Of a stretch of DNA of 64,000 nt, positions 25,734 through 35,459 are shown in pieces. Under the pieces are notes generated by a model. That model searched no databases, was not told the origin of the DNA, and saw only the letters and a program-made list of their open reading frames with translations. Within the stretch, counting starts at the first letter, position 1. Every line of letters starts with the position of its first letter. The stretch comes from Algoriphagus kandeliae (GTDB taxonomy: Bacteria > Bacteroidota > Bacteroidia > Cytophagales > Cyclobacteriaceae). The position numbers and the translations under genes were made by a program. The stretch lies in NCBI RefSeq assembly GCF_004571135.1, contig NZ_SPSB01000004.1, positions 761,980 to 825,979 on the forward strand, in the 5' to 3' direction.

Positions 25734-26711
25734 ATGTCCATCCTTTTCGATGAAATTCCAAGCCTAGACTTAGCGGATTTCACCTCGGGCACACCCGAAC
25801 AGAAAGCGGCTTTTGTCAAGAAATTGAGCGCAGCCTACGAAAATATTGGTTTTGTAGCGATCAAAAACCACGGACTAAGCCAAGACTTACAGGACAGACT
25901 TTATGCTGCCATTAAGAAATATTTTGCTCTTCCTGATGAAGTAAAATCTAAATATGAAAGACCTGAAATCGGTTATCAAAGAGGCTATACCGGAAAAGGA
26001 AAAGAGCATGCTAAAGGTAGAAATACCGGAGATTTGAAAGAATTCTATCATGTTGGACAGGAACTTTCCTTCATCCCCGATGAAGATCCCGTGAAAAAGG
26101 AATATCCGGAGAATGTTTGGCCGGAAGAAGTCCCTGAGTTCAAAGATGTGGCAATTGAAGCTTATCAAACGCTTGAAAAAGCAGGAAAATCCATGTTGCA
26201 GGCAATTGCAATAAGCTTGGACCTACCTCAGGATTACTTTGAGGATAAAGTTGCCTATGGAAATTCCATTCTTCGCCAAATCCACTATTTCCCTATCGAA
26301 AACCCTGAGGAGGTTCCTGAGGATGCAGTACGTGCCGCCGAGCATGGGGACATCAACTTGATCACCTTATTGATGGGAGCAAGTGCTGATGGATTACAGG
26401 TGCTACGTAAAGACGGAAAATGGATTCCAATTACCGCCCTCCCCGATCAGTTGGTGGTGAATGTAGGAGATATGTTAGAGCGATTGACAAATAAAAAACT
26501 GAAATCCACGATTCACCGCGTAGTCAACCCACCGCGTGAATTGATGAATACCAGTCGATTTTCAATCCCATTCTTTATGCATCCACGTTCAGAAATGGAT
26601 TTGACCTGCTTGGAAAGCTGCATCAGCGATGAAAACCCGAAGCAGTTTACAGATGCAACAGCAGGAGAATTCTTAGAGGAGCGACTTCGTGAATTGGGAC
26701 TGAGAAAATAA
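25734..26711 (+). CDS. 2-oxoglutarate/Fe(II)-dependent oxygenase, isopenicillin N synthase-like
   Basis: 325 residues. The N-terminal DIOX_N-like region (SLDLADFTSG to ENIGFVAIKNHG) is followed by the double-stranded beta-helix core with HxD in EHGDINLITLL, the distal iron His in STIHRVVNP, and the 2-oxoglutarate-binding RxS in TSRFSIPFFMHP. This is the isopenicillin N synthase-like family; enzymes oxidise small molecules using Fe(II), O2 and usually 2-oxoglutarate. Substrate unknown. No signal peptide. The stop is 3 nt before the chromate transporter start, so the two are an operon, but a functional link is not evident. Confidence 0.9.
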   Translation: MSILFDEIPSLDLADFTSGTPEQKAAFVKKLSAAYENIGFVAIKNHGLSQDLQDRLYAAIKKYFALPDEVKSKYERPEIGYQRGYTGKGKEHAKGRNTGDLKEFYHVGQELSFIPDEDPVKKEYPENVWPEEVPEFKDVAIEAYQTLEKAGKSMLQAIAISLDLPQDYFEDKVAYGNSILRQIHYFPIENPEEVPEDAVRAAEHGDINLITLLMGASADGLQVLRKDGKWIPITALPDQLVVNVGDMLERLTNKKLKSTIHRVVNPPRELMNTSRFSIPFFMHPRSEMDLTCLESCISDENPKQFTDATAGEFLEERLRELGLRK

Positions 26712-26714
26712 GCG

Positions 26715-27911
26715 ATGTCAATAAAAAGGGTCAGATATTACTTATTTCTGAAGGACATTCTGGCCCTTTCTCTTACTGCTTTTGGTGGACCTCAAGCATT
26801 TTTAGCCATGCTTCTCGAGCGAATGGTAAAGGTCCGTAACTACATCACCGAAGATGAGCTCTGGGAGCTCAATGCACTCTGTAATATGCTCCCCGGCCCA
26901 TCATCCACTCAATTGATTTCGGCTATCGGTTTTCGAGTGGGAGGACCAAATCTAGCTTATTTGGCACTTTTGGTTTGGATCATTCCAGCTACCTTGATCA
27001 TGATAGCGGCAGCTGCTTTGATTTATTTTTTGCAGGAAGCCAGCCCGGATGCCCTCAACTTCGCCAAATTCATTCAACCTATGGCGATTGGTTTTATCAT
27101 TTTTGCTGCGCAAAAAACCATCAGTAAAATGGTTCAAACCACCGAAGCCATGGTTTTGGTTTTGATTTCCACCTTTGTGGCATTTTTCTACAGTTCCCCA
27201 TTTGTTTTCCCAGTGCTCTTGGTGATCGGCGGACTGAGCACTTCCATCAAGTATAAAAAACAGCCTAAACTAGAACAAGATGAGCCTCTAAGAATTCAAT
27301 GGGCAAATTTTTATTTATGGGGAGGAGTATTGATTCTTGCTGCTGTTTTGGGTGCCTTGACCCGATACCAACCCGTATTGCTTTTTGAGAATTTCTATCG
27401 AAATGGAAGTTTGATTTTCGGAGGAGGACAAGTCTTAGTACCGTACCTGTATGCCGAATTTGTAGATTTCAAAAACTTCCTTTCTTCGGAAGAATTTTTG
27501 ACAGGTTATGCAATTTCTCAGGGAATCCCTGGCCCAACCTTTAGTATTTCTTCTTTCGTGGGAGCTCTTTCCATGAGGGAATATGGTCTAATCGGATTCT
27601 TAACAGGAGGCTTAATTGCTGCGGCGGGGATCTTTCTTCCGGGGATTTTCATGATATTCTTTGTGATCCGGTTTTGGGATCAACTTAAAAAATATCGGCC
27701 CGTACGAGCTGCCTTGGAGGGAATCAATGCCGTTTCATGCGGAATGCTAATCGCTGCGGCGTATTTGCTTTTCGAGCCTTTGGAAGCCAATTTTTTGAAC
27801 ATTCTCATGATCCTAGGCGCCTATTCTCTTTTACAATTCACCAAAATCTCCTCTCCCTGGATCATTTTGGGCGGAATTTTGCTTGGAATCCTTAATAATT
27901 GGCTGTTTTAA
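26715..27911 (+). CDS. chrA: Chromate transporter (CHR family)
   Basis: 398 residues, a two-half integral membrane protein. Each half begins with a glycine-rich CHR motif: AFGGPQAFLAMLLERMV near residues 18-34 and IFGGGQVLVPYLYAEFV near 235-250, and each has a NMLPGPSSTQ or SQGIPGPTFS motif. Long-form CHR proteins export chromate by proton exchange, and some members carry other oxyanions. Chromate resistance cannot be proven from sequence. It is 3 nt downstream of the oxygenase gene. About ten membrane helices are visible. Confidence 0.88.
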   Translation: MSIKRVRYYLFLKDILALSLTAFGGPQAFLAMLLERMVKVRNYITEDELWELNALCNMLPGPSSTQLISAIGFRVGGPNLAYLALLVWIIPATLIMIAAAALIYFLQEASPDALNFAKFIQPMAIGFIIFAAQKTISKMVQTTEAMVLVLISTFVAFFYSSPFVFPVLLVIGGLSTSIKYKKQPKLEQDEPLRIQWANFYLWGGVLILAAVLGALTRYQPVLLFENFYRNGSLIFGGGQVLVPYLYAEFVDFKNFLSSEEFLTGYAISQGIPGPTFSISSFVGALSMREYGLIGFLTGGLIAAAGIFLPGIFMIFFVIRFWDQLKKYRPVRAALEGINAVSCGMLIAAAYLLFEPLEANFLNILMILGAYSLLQFTKISSPWIILGGILLGILNNWLF

Positions 27912-27992
27912 TCAACTCAGAATTTCGGTCTGGGGAACAAGATTAAGCTTCAGTACGTTTTAACATTTCAAATCATTTCCTATCTTTCCTTC

Positions 27993-28658
27993 ATGCAGGC
28001 CTACGAATTCATCAATAATCTCATCCCTCCACTCAAGCTAAGCGATCAGGCTAAGATGGCTTTGGGCTGGATGCAGGAGATTCGTACCAACTTTCTGCCT
28101 GTGGTTGACAAAGGAAAATTCCTAGGTTTTTTGAGTGAAGAGACCATCTTCGACTTGAATAATCCTGATGCAAAGGTTGAAGAAATTTCCTTGGATATGC
28201 CAGCTTGCTGGGTGTATTCAGATCAGCATATTTACGATGTGCTGCGGGTAAGCTCCGAGCAAGATTCCAATATCGTAGCAGTCTTGGATCGGGAAATGGC
28301 TTACATGGGAGTAGTCACCATGGAAGATGCCATTGCTGCTATCGCTGACAGTCTTTCTATCCAATCCCAGGGATCTGTTTTGGTTTTGTCCATGAATATG
28401 ACAGACTACAGCTTAGCTGAGATTGCCCGTTTGGCTGAAACCGAGAACACTAAAATTTTGAGTTCTTTCATCAGCAGTGACCCGCTTGATGAAAACAAAA
28501 TCAAATTGACCCTCAAGCTTGACAAGCCTGAGTTGCGGTATATTAAAGCCACCTTAGAGCGCTTTGGCTACAAAATTTTAGACCATTACCAAGAAGAAAC
28601 CCAAATCAGCAGTGAAGAAGACCGAATCGGTAACTTGCTGAGATTTTTAGATATTTAG
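27993..28658 (+). CDS. CBS-domain protein
   Basis: 221 residues. Two CBS motifs occupy about residues 1-125 (LPVVDKGKFLGFLSEETIFDL and NIVAVLDREMAYMGVVTMEDA). The C-terminal part (VLVLSMNMTDYSLAEIARLAE...) resembles an ACT-like or ferredoxin-like fold. CBS pairs bind adenine nucleotides and sense energy state. It is followed 3 nt later by nadK, an order common in Cytophagales genomes (from memory), and may regulate or respond to the same nucleotide pool. No signal peptide; cytoplasmic. Confidence 0.85.
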   Translation: MQAYEFINNLIPPLKLSDQAKMALGWMQEIRTNFLPVVDKGKFLGFLSEETIFDLNNPDAKVEEISLDMPACWVYSDQHIYDVLRVSSEQDSNIVAVLDREMAYMGVVTMEDAIAAIADSLSIQSQGSVLVLSMNMTDYSLAEIARLAETENTKILSSFISSDPLDENKIKLTLKLDKPELRYIKATLERFGYKILDHYQEETQISSEEDRIGNLLRFLDI

Positions 28659-28661
28659 CGT

Positions 28662-29537
28662 ATGAAAATCGCGCTGCATGGCCTGTCCTTAAAGCATGAA
28701 TTCTTAAAAGACGTACGGGCTCTATTTAAATCTTTAGAAAATCACGGATTCGAAATCTTTGTTACTCAGCAATTTGATCGAAATCTTCGAATGCATGGCA
28801 AGACTGGACTGAAGTTCGAAGTCTTGGAAAATCCAAAAGACATGGATGCCATGAAGTTTTTGATTTCAATTGGTGGCGACGGGACATTGCTGGATTCGGT
28901 ATGTCAAGTTGGAGAATTAGAAACGCCGATTTTGGGATTAAATACAGGCCGATTGGGCTTTTTGGCAACTGTCTCCACCGATAAAATCGATGAAGCTGTA
29001 GAACACTTAGCCACTGAAAACTTTCAGATTGAAAACCGAAGTTTGGTTTCACTAAAAACCAAAAGGCGATTGTTTGATGGCTTGAATTTCGGTTTGAATG
29101 AATTCACCATTCACAAACGAGACACCTCTTCCATGATTACGGTCCATACCTACATTGATGGACGCTACCTGAACAGTTATTGGGCAGATGGACTGATTGT
29201 AGCAACTCCAACAGGTTCTACAGGATACTCCCTTAGCTGCGGGGGCCCTTTGATTTCGCCTTCGGCTAAAAATTTTGTCATTACTCCGGTAAGTCCCCAT
29301 AATTTGAATGTGAGGCCTATCATCGTTTCGGATGAAAGTGAAATTAGCTTTGAAATTGAAGGAAGAGCAGAGCGTTTTCTAATCTCATTAGACTCGCGAT
29401 CCACCTCAGTTTCTTCAGAAATGAAATTTAAAATCCGAAAGGAAAAATTCTTCGCCAAGTTGGTCAAGCTCCCCAATTACGATTTTTTTGATACCTTAAG
29501 GCATAAATTGAATTGGGGATTTGACATGAGAAATTGA
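28662..29537 (+). CDS. nadK: NAD kinase
   Basis: 291 residues. The GGDGTLL motif (ISIGGDGTLLDSV, about residues 69-81) contains the catalytic Asp, and TPTGSTGYSLSCGGPLI forms the second conserved loop. The enzyme makes NADP from NAD with ATP or polyphosphate. A NE motif (FGLNEFTIHKRD) is also present. Cytoplasmic. The gene begins 3 nt after the CBS-domain gene, and a 100-bp gap separates it from the DUF6089 gene. All key motifs are intact and length is normal. Confidence 0.97.
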   Translation: MKIALHGLSLKHEFLKDVRALFKSLENHGFEIFVTQQFDRNLRMHGKTGLKFEVLENPKDMDAMKFLISIGGDGTLLDSVCQVGELETPILGLNTGRLGFLATVSTDKIDEAVEHLATENFQIENRSLVSLKTKRRLFDGLNFGLNEFTIHKRDTSSMITVHTYIDGRYLNSYWADGLIVATPTGSTGYSLSCGGPLISPSAKNFVITPVSPHNLNVRPIIVSDESEISFEIEGRAERFLISLDSRSTSVSSEMKFKIRKEKFFAKLVKLPNYDFFDTLRHKLNWGFDMRN

Positions 29538-29640
29538 TTTCCAGTTCAAATAAATCTTAAAAAATAGCTTAACAAAGATTAACCCAGTAGATACCAAACG
29601 GCGTTTTTTAAACGTTAGGTACTTCATAACTTGCATCGTC

Positions 29641-30390
29641 TTGAAAAAGGTCAATTTTCAGATTTCTTCCTTTTTATTCCTTTTCTGGATTTTTGGGTTG
29701 GGGATTTTTTCCCAAGCTCATGCTCAGAAATATGAAGTCGGAGGAGGATTGGGTACAACGGCTTACACCGGGGATATCCTACGGAATATTGACCTGGACC
29801 ATTTAGGTCTTCACGGCACGTTGTTTGGCAAGAGAAATTTTGACAATGTCTGGTCACTTCGGGTAGGAATTACCGCTGGAACACTTCGGGCAACTGATAG
29901 TGTCCGTCCTTTGGATTTACCTGCTGAGCGTCGGGATGCTAGATTTAGAGGAGGCGTTTTAGAAGGAACTGCGATAATGGAATTCAATTTCCTAGATTTC
30001 CTGAGAAATGACTCCGAATTCTTCTGGTCTCCGTATGCATTCTTTGGAATCGGTTATTCCCATTTCTTTATGAAGGGAAATACCTTTGCCTACAATGCAT
30101 CCGAACGCTACAATCTAGGCTCGGTAGTCATCCCTTTTGGTGGTGGAATCAAGTATCGGCTAGATGACCGCTGGACTTTACAGGTTGAAGCTGGGATTCG
30201 AGCCACATTTACAGATTACATCGACAAGATCGATGGAAGTTCGCCCCCTATTCCCCGTTTTCAAGATCCGGCAAATCCCGATATTCCTTTCGGGATCAAC
30301 TTTGGAAACCCCTATGACAAGGATTGGTACTATTTTTTGGGAGTTAGCTTGAGCTACACGATCCAAAGTACAAAATGCTACGCCTATTAA
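29641..30390 (+). CDS. DUF6089-like outer-membrane beta-barrel protein
   Basis: 249 residues starting at a TTG codon, which is the only start that keeps the signal peptide (KKVNFQISSFLFLFWIFGLGIFSQAHAQ). The mature protein is a glycine- and aromatic-rich small barrel: KYEVGGGLGTTAYTGDI, then FFGIGYSHFFMKGNTF, then FGGGIKYRLDDRWTLQVEAG. Proteins of this type sit upstream of uppS and bamA in Bacteroidota. Function unknown; the genomic place suggests a part in outer-membrane biogenesis. A TAACTTGC element about 9 bp upstream resembles a Bacteroidota -7 box. Confidence 0.85.
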   Translation: MKKVNFQISSFLFLFWIFGLGIFSQAHAQKYEVGGGLGTTAYTGDILRNIDLDHLGLHGTLFGKRNFDNVWSLRVGITAGTLRATDSVRPLDLPAERRDARFRGGVLEGTAIMEFNFLDFLRNDSEFFWSPYAFFGIGYSHFFMKGNTFAYNASERYNLGSVVIPFGGGIKYRLDDRWTLQVEAGIRATFTDYIDKIDGSSPPIPRFQDPANPDIPFGINFGNPYDKDWYYFLGVSLSYTIQSTKCYAY

Positions 30391-30472
30391 TTATTTGATC
30401 CTTAGGCTAAATAATTGGAAAAGAAATAGCATTTTTGTACCTCCAAAATTGAAGGCACCCGGATCGGAAGTA

Positions 30473-31210
30473 ATGAAGGAAGTTTTAGACCTAAAGCGAA
30501 TCCCAAAACATATTGCAATTATCATGGACGGCAACGGCCGCTGGGCGAAGAAAAAAGGCGCCATGCGGATCTTCGGTCACCGAAATGCCATCCAAGCAGT
30601 AAAGGACGCCATCGAAGGTGCTGAAAACTTGGGTGTAAAATTCCTTACCCTCTTTTCATTTTCTACCGAAAACTGGTCCCGCCCACAGGAAGAAATCAAT
30701 GGTTTGATGGAGCTTTTGGTCAAGACCATTACCGATGAAGTACCCATGATGATGAAAAACAATATTCGTCTGGAAAGCATCGGAGACCTAGACAGCCTTC
30801 CTTCCGCTGCCTATGAAAAACTCATGGAAGCTAAAAGAACTACAGGCCAAAATGATGGTCTCACAGTGATCTTGGCTTTGAGCTATAGTGGACAGTGGGA
30901 AATTACCCAAGCGACCAAGCGCATTGCTCAAAAAATCTCTGAAGGAAAATTGAAAGTGGAAGATATCAACCAACAGGTTGTTGCCGACCATTTAGAAACT
31001 GCCGGAATTCCGGATCCAGAATTAATGATTCGGACAAGTGGTGAGTTTCGTATCAGCAATTTTCTGCTTTGGCAATTGGCCTACACGGAGTTGCATTTTA
31101 CTCCTGTGCTATGGCCGGATTTCAGAAGAGAACACCTAGTCGCAGCCATTCTAGACTATCAACAACGAGAGCGTAGATTTGGTAAAACTGGTGAGCAGAT
31201 TAAATCTTAA
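30473..31210 (+). CDS. uppS: Isoprenyl transferase (undecaprenyl diphosphate synthase)
   Basis: 245 residues from the ATG at 30473; the longer frame from 30395 adds 26 residues before the conserved core and overlaps little else. Motifs: HIAIIMDGNGRWAKKKG with the catalytic Asp, FGHRNA, FSTENWSRP and the C-terminal LMIRTSGEFRISNFLLWQ. The enzyme makes the C55 lipid carrier needed for peptidoglycan and O-antigen assembly from IPP and FPP. Cytoplasmic face of the membrane. The stop is 6 nt before bamA, so the two envelope genes form an operon. Confidence 0.96.
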   Translation: MKEVLDLKRIPKHIAIIMDGNGRWAKKKGAMRIFGHRNAIQAVKDAIEGAENLGVKFLTLFSFSTENWSRPQEEINGLMELLVKTITDEVPMMMKNNIRLESIGDLDSLPSAAYEKLMEAKRTTGQNDGLTVILALSYSGQWEITQATKRIAQKISEGKLKVEDINQQVVADHLETAGIPDPELMIRTSGEFRISNFLLWQLAYTELHFTPVLWPDFRREHLVAAILDYQQRERRFGKTGEQIKS

Positions 31211-31216
31211 GTTTTG

Positions 31217-33913
31217 ATGAAAAGAAGTTTACTGATTCTGTTTTGTCTGATTTGGGCAAGTACGGCGATGTCACAGATTCGACTGGGACAATCCCGCTTT
31301 GCCACAGCCAAGCCAGTAGATATTTTGGAATTGAATTATTCCAAACCCCAGACTTTTCGAGTTGCCGAAATCAAGGCAGTGGGACTTTCCACTCTGGATG
31401 AAAACGCCATTATTTCTCTTGCAGGTATCAAAGTCGATGACCGAATTGAGGTTCCGGGTGACGCCATTTCCAATGCATTGAAGAAGCTTTGGAATCAAGG
31501 AATTATCGGAGATGTAAAAATTTTAGTGACCAAAATCGAGGGAGAAGATATCTACTTGCTTTTGGAACTGACCGAACGTCCAAGATTCTCCAGGGTAGAA
31601 TTCACTGGAATCAACAAAACCCAGGAAAGTGAACTTCGGGATAAAGTCAACATCCGGGGACGAGTGGTCCGTGAAGATGTATTGAATACGGCAGAACGAA
31701 ATATTCAAAAATATTTTGTGGACAAAGGCTACTTGAACACTGAAGTAAAAGTCAATCAGGTCCGAGACACCACCTTGCCTAACAGTGTTTTGCTTCGATT
31801 CGATGTGGATCCAAAAAGCAAGGTTAAAATCAATGAAATCCGAATATTTGGAAATGAGGAAATCCCCGATTCCAAGGTCAAAGGTAAATTGAAAAAGACC
31901 AAGGAACATGCACGAGTTAGCGTATTCAGAGACTTTTATTCCAGAATGACTGAGGCTTCCCCTTCTGATGTTGCAAATACACTTCGATACACTGACTCTG
32001 CTTCAAGAGAGGATGTAAAAACTTACATCAATAAAAACTTCAAGCTGAACTTCTTTGCCGGCTCTAAGTACATTCCAAAGGAATACCGAAATGACAAGGA
32101 CAATGTGATCAACTTTTACCAAACCAAAGGATTCCGCGATGCAAAAATTGTATCGGATTCAGTCTATGCCTTTGGAAAGGACGAGATCAACATTGATTTG
32201 GAGCTAGAGGAAGGCAGAAAATATTACTATCGAAACATTGAATTTACTGGAAACTTCATCCATCCGGATGAGGTTCTGAGAGCCAAATTAGGCATTCAAA
32301 AAGGTGATGTTTACGATAAAGAACGCTTAGATAAGCGTTTGAATTATGACCCTCAAAAAGGAGACGATGTCAGCTCCCTTTACCAAGATGACGGATACCT
32401 CTTCTTCAATATTCAACCGGTTGAAGTTAACGTAGTTGGAGACTCCATTGATTTGGAGATGCGGATTTTTGAAGGACCTCAGGTTACAGTTAACTCCGTC
32501 AATATCAAAGGAAATGAGCGGACTTCTGACCACGTGGTAATGCGGGAAATCCGAATTCTTCCTGGACAGAAATTCAACAGAGCCTTGTTAGTTCGAACCA
32601 TTCGTGAACTTTCCCAATTGGGTTATTTTGACCCGGAAAAGATCAATCCAGACCTTAGACCAAACTTTGAGGCAGCTACAGTAGATATCACTTTTGAGCT
32701 GGAAGAAAGACCAAATGACCAGATTGAACTCTCCGGTGGTTGGGGTGGATTCTACGGCTTCGTAGGTACAGTTGGACTTGTATTCAACAACTTCTCCATC
32801 AAAAACATCGGTAATTTCGACAAATGGGATCCGCTTCCAGTAGGTGATGGTCAAAAACTATCGTTGCGTGTTCAAGCAAACGGACGAACATTCCAGAACT
32901 ATTCCGTTTCCCTTACTGAACCTTGGTTTGGAGGAAGAAAGCCAAACGCCCTGAGCATTAGCTTTAACCACTCTGTACAGCGACAGGTAGACTTCTTTAA
33001 CTCTGCCAACTTTGGAAACGAATTAGGTTTCTTCAAAATTACCGGAGCAACCATAGGTTTGGCTAGAAGAGTGACTTGGCCGGATGATTATTTCAGTATT
33101 TCAAATTCACTACAGTTCCAGGTTTATGAGTTTGATCGATTCGGAACTTCCTTCGGTCTAAGCTATCCAACAGGTCGTTCCAATAGTATTACATTTAATA
33201 ATACCATTGCTCGAAATAACGTAGACAACCCGATCTATCCACGATTTGGATCCAATATCATGTTGTCTACTGCACTGACTCCACCATACACTTCCTTGAA
33301 TAAAAACATCGATGCGGAGTCTCCGGATGAGGAAAAATACAAGTGGCTAGAATATCACAAGTGGATGTTTGATGCAAGTATTTATACTCCATTATTCGGA
33401 TCAAACAAGCTAGTAGCTAGTGCTCGTGCCCACATGGGATTCTTGGGATCCTATGGTGACCGAATCGGAATCATTCCTTTGGAGCGTTTTGTGATGGGTG
33501 GTGATGGTATGACCTTTAATAACTTTGCTTTAGGTCAAGAAATCATAGGTTTGAGAGGTTACGAAAACCAATCTATTACTCCAGGTAGAGATACCCGGGG
33601 AACTGAAAATCCCGATCCTTACGGTGGTATAGTCTATAATAAATATGTGATGGAACTTCGATTCCTAGTTTCTCCAAATCCATCAGCTACCATCTTTGTA
33701 CTTGGTTTTGCTGAAGCTGGAAACAACTGGGGATCTTATAAAGAATTCAATCCATACGATTTGAAAAAATCAGCTGGGGTTGGTGCTAGGATCTTTATGC
33801 CAGCCTTTGGTTTGCTTGGAGTTGACTGGGGCTATGGCTTTGATGCGATTCCAGGACAGACACGAAGAAGCGGTCCACAGTTTCACTTTACTATCGGGCA
33901 GCAATTCAGATAG
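31217..33913 (+). CDS. bamA: Outer-membrane protein assembly factor BamA
   Basis: 898 residues from the ATG at 31217 (a TTG just before is an alternative). After the signal peptide (MKRSLLILFCLIWASTAMSQ) come several POTRA domains (for example FRVAEIKAVGLSTLDENAI, FSRVEFTGINKTQESEL, KINEIRIFGNEEIPDSKVKG). The C-terminal ~450 residues form the 16-strand barrel, with the conserved LRGYENQSI loop (usual VRGF) and the final HFTIGQQFR. BamA inserts beta-barrel proteins into the outer membrane. It is followed by two Skp-like chaperones that feed this machine. Confidence 0.95.
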   Translation: MKRSLLILFCLIWASTAMSQIRLGQSRFATAKPVDILELNYSKPQTFRVAEIKAVGLSTLDENAIISLAGIKVDDRIEVPGDAISNALKKLWNQGIIGDVKILVTKIEGEDIYLLLELTERPRFSRVEFTGINKTQESELRDKVNIRGRVVREDVLNTAERNIQKYFVDKGYLNTEVKVNQVRDTTLPNSVLLRFDVDPKSKVKINEIRIFGNEEIPDSKVKGKLKKTKEHARVSVFRDFYSRMTEASPSDVANTLRYTDSASREDVKTYINKNFKLNFFAGSKYIPKEYRNDKDNVINFYQTKGFRDAKIVSDSVYAFGKDEINIDLELEEGRKYYYRNIEFTGNFIHPDEVLRAKLGIQKGDVYDKERLDKRLNYDPQKGDDVSSLYQDDGYLFFNIQPVEVNVVGDSIDLEMRIFEGPQVTVNSVNIKGNERTSDHVVMREIRILPGQKFNRALLVRTIRELSQLGYFDPEKINPDLRPNFEAATVDITFELEERPNDQIELSGGWGGFYGFVGTVGLVFNNFSIKNIGNFDKWDPLPVGDGQKLSLRVQANGRTFQNYSVSLTEPWFGGRKPNALSISFNHSVQRQVDFFNSANFGNELGFFKITGATIGLARRVTWPDDYFSISNSLQFQVYEFDRFGTSFGLSYPTGRSNSITFNNTIARNNVDNPIYPRFGSNIMLSTALTPPYTSLNKNIDAESPDEEKYKWLEYHKWMFDASIYTPLFGSNKLVASARAHMGFLGSYGDRIGIIPLERFVMGGDGMTFNNFALGQEIIGLRGYENQSITPGRDTRGTENPDPYGGIVYNKYVMELRFLVSPNPSATIFVLGFAEAGNNWGSYKEFNPYDLKKSAGVGARIFMPAFGLLGVDWGYGFDAIPGQTRRSGPQFHFTIGQQFR

Positions 33914-34001
33914 TAGGAATATGGCGTGTATTGGTTAATTTATGTCAAAATTTTCGGAGACCTTGGTTCGTTTTATCATGGCTCTATAAAATAACTTGAA
34001 C

Positions 34002-34532
34002 ATGAAAAGATTCCTGACCATAGCCCTTTTATTTGGATTCACGCTGATTTCTAGCCAGTTAATGGCTCAAAAGTTCGGATATATCGATTCGGAATATATT
34101 CTAAATAAACATCCGGACTATAAAATCGTACAACAAGAGCTTGAAAAGCTAAGCAATGCCTGGAAGAAAGAGGCACAGGATTTGGACGCTGAAATAAAAG
34201 AAATGTACGTACAGCTGAAGGCGGAAGAAGTCCTCCTGACAGAAGAAATGTACCAAAAGCGACTTGGTGAAATCTGGGAAAAAGAAAAGCAATCTCAGGA
34301 ATTCAGCAGCCGCATATTTGGAATAAACGGTCAGTATTTCCAAAAGCAGGCCGAACTTCTACAGCCTTTGCAGTCAAAAATATACGATGCCATCGAGCGG
34401 GTATCCCGAAAAAACAACTTGGCTGTATTATTTGACAAAGCTTCCGTACCTTCGGGCATTATTTATACCGATCCACGACATGATTACTCAGAATTTGTCC
34501 TGGATGAACTGGGAATTGAAGACAACAATTAA
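34002..34532 (+). CDS. OmpH/Skp-family periplasmic chaperone 1
   Basis: 176 residues from the ATG at 34002. A signal peptide (MKRFLTIALLFGFTLISSQLMAQ) precedes KFGYIDSEYILNKHPDYK and a long charged coiled coil (EEVLLTEEMYQKRLGEIWEK), then the conserved C-terminal sheet (NLAVLFDKASVPSGIIYTDPR). Skp/OmpH holds unfolded outer-membrane proteins in the periplasm before BamA inserts them. It is the first of two adjacent paralogs 11 nt apart, downstream of bamA. Confidence 0.92.
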   Translation: MKRFLTIALLFGFTLISSQLMAQKFGYIDSEYILNKHPDYKIVQQELEKLSNAWKKEAQDLDAEIKEMYVQLKAEEVLLTEEMYQKRLGEIWEKEKQSQEFSSRIFGINGQYFQKQAELLQPLQSKIYDAIERVSRKNNLAVLFDKASVPSGIIYTDPRHDYSEFVLDELGIEDNN

Positions 34533-34543
34533 ATAGAACACAA

Positions 34544-35089
34544 ATGATGAAAGTAAAAGTTATCCTTTCTGCAATCGCTTTGCTTTGCGTAGGATTCGCC
34601 GCTCAGGCACAAGAATTGAAAATTGGGTATACCAATGTGGAGTTTATTATGGATTTGATGCCAGAAATGGAACAAATCGGAGCTGACCTTCAAGATTACC
34701 AAACTCAGCTTCAAACTAATATCCAAACAAAAGTTGCTGATTTCCAGCGCCAAGTACAGTCTTATCAGCAAGCTGCTCCTACTATGACTGACGATGCACG
34801 TGCAGCCAAGGAAGCAGAATTGACAAAACTACAGGAGGATGTTCAAAAGTATCAGCAAGATGCTGAGATCTCTTACCAGAGAAAATTGCAGGAATTGCTT
34901 GAGCCAGTACAAACTAAAGTAATCAATGCGATCAATGCCGTTGCCGCTGAAAACAATTATACACATGTATTTGCTGAGACAGCGGGTCAAGCACCTATCT
35001 TGCTTTACACCAAAGAGGAAGACAAATTCACTGAATTGGTATTGGCGAAATTGGGAATCCAATTACCTACTCCTCCAGCTGGAAACTAA
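34544..35089 (+). CDS. OmpH/Skp-family periplasmic chaperone 2
   Basis: 181 residues, beginning ATGATG; a signal peptide (MKVKVILSAIALLCVGFAAQAQ) precedes LKIGYTNVEFIMDLMPEM, then a Gln-rich coiled coil (TKLQEDVQKYQQDAEISYQRKL) and the C-terminal strand NNYTHVFAETAGQAPILLY. Same role as the preceding paralog. The higher Gln/Ala content and a C-terminal LPTPPAGN tail distinguish it. A strong terminator hairpin follows, so bamA and the two chaperones probably end here as one unit. Confidence 0.92.
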   Translation: MMKVKVILSAIALLCVGFAAQAQELKIGYTNVEFIMDLMPEMEQIGADLQDYQTQLQTNIQTKVADFQRQVQSYQQAAPTMTDDARAAKEAELTKLQEDVQKYQQDAEISYQRKLQELLEPVQTKVINAINAVAAENNYTHVFAETAGQAPILLYTKEEDKFTELVLAKLGIQLPTPPAGN

Positions 35090-35110
35090 TCAAATTTGAA
35101 CCTTAATTTT

Positions 35111-35146
35111 AGCCGGTTCTTGTTATTCATGAGCCGGCTTTTTTAT
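35111..35146 (+). terminator. Rho-independent terminator after the Skp-like genes
   Basis: AGCCGGTTC (35111-35119) pairs with GAGCCGGCT (35131-35139) and is followed by TTTTTTA. It ends only a few nucleotides before the thioredoxin start codon at 35154, so thioredoxin depends on readthrough or on a promoter inside the preceding gene. Confidence 0.75.
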
Positions 35147-35153
35147 TTCACCT

Positions 35154-35459
35154 ATGCCTAAAAAAAATCCGAAAGAACTGATCCAAAAAAGTCAAGATAC
35201 CATCTTGGTGGATTTTTATGCTGACTGGTGTGGGCCCTGTCAGACCATGAATCCAGTCTTGGATATGGCTTTAGACGAATTGGGTGGGAAGATCAAATTA
35301 CTCAAAATTAATGTCGATAAACACCCACAGCTTTCTCAGCAATTCGGGATTCGATCCATTCCCCATTATGTACTTTTCAAAAGAGGAAAAATCCTATGGC
35401 GAAAAGCTGGAATCATGACAAAAAAAGATTTGGTTCAAGCTCTAAAAGGGTTTTGCTAA
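35154..35459 (+). CDS. Thioredoxin-fold protein
   Basis: 101 residues, cytoplasmic, with the redox motif WCGPCQ (YADWCGPCQTM near residue 25) and cis-Pro loop GIRSIPHYVLFKRGK. These are the features of classic thioredoxin, which reduces protein disulfides. The start falls directly after the terminator of the upstream operon. A second frame of 43 codons overlaps its end (35396-35527). A convergent terminator separates it from the RluB-like gene. The gene name trxA is plausible, but other thioredoxins may exist in the genome. Confidence 0.92.
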   Translation: MPKKNPKELIQKSQDTILVDFYADWCGPCQTMNPVLDMALDELGGKIKLLKINVDKHPQLSQQFGIRSIPHYVLFKRGKILWRKAGIMTKKDLVQALKGFC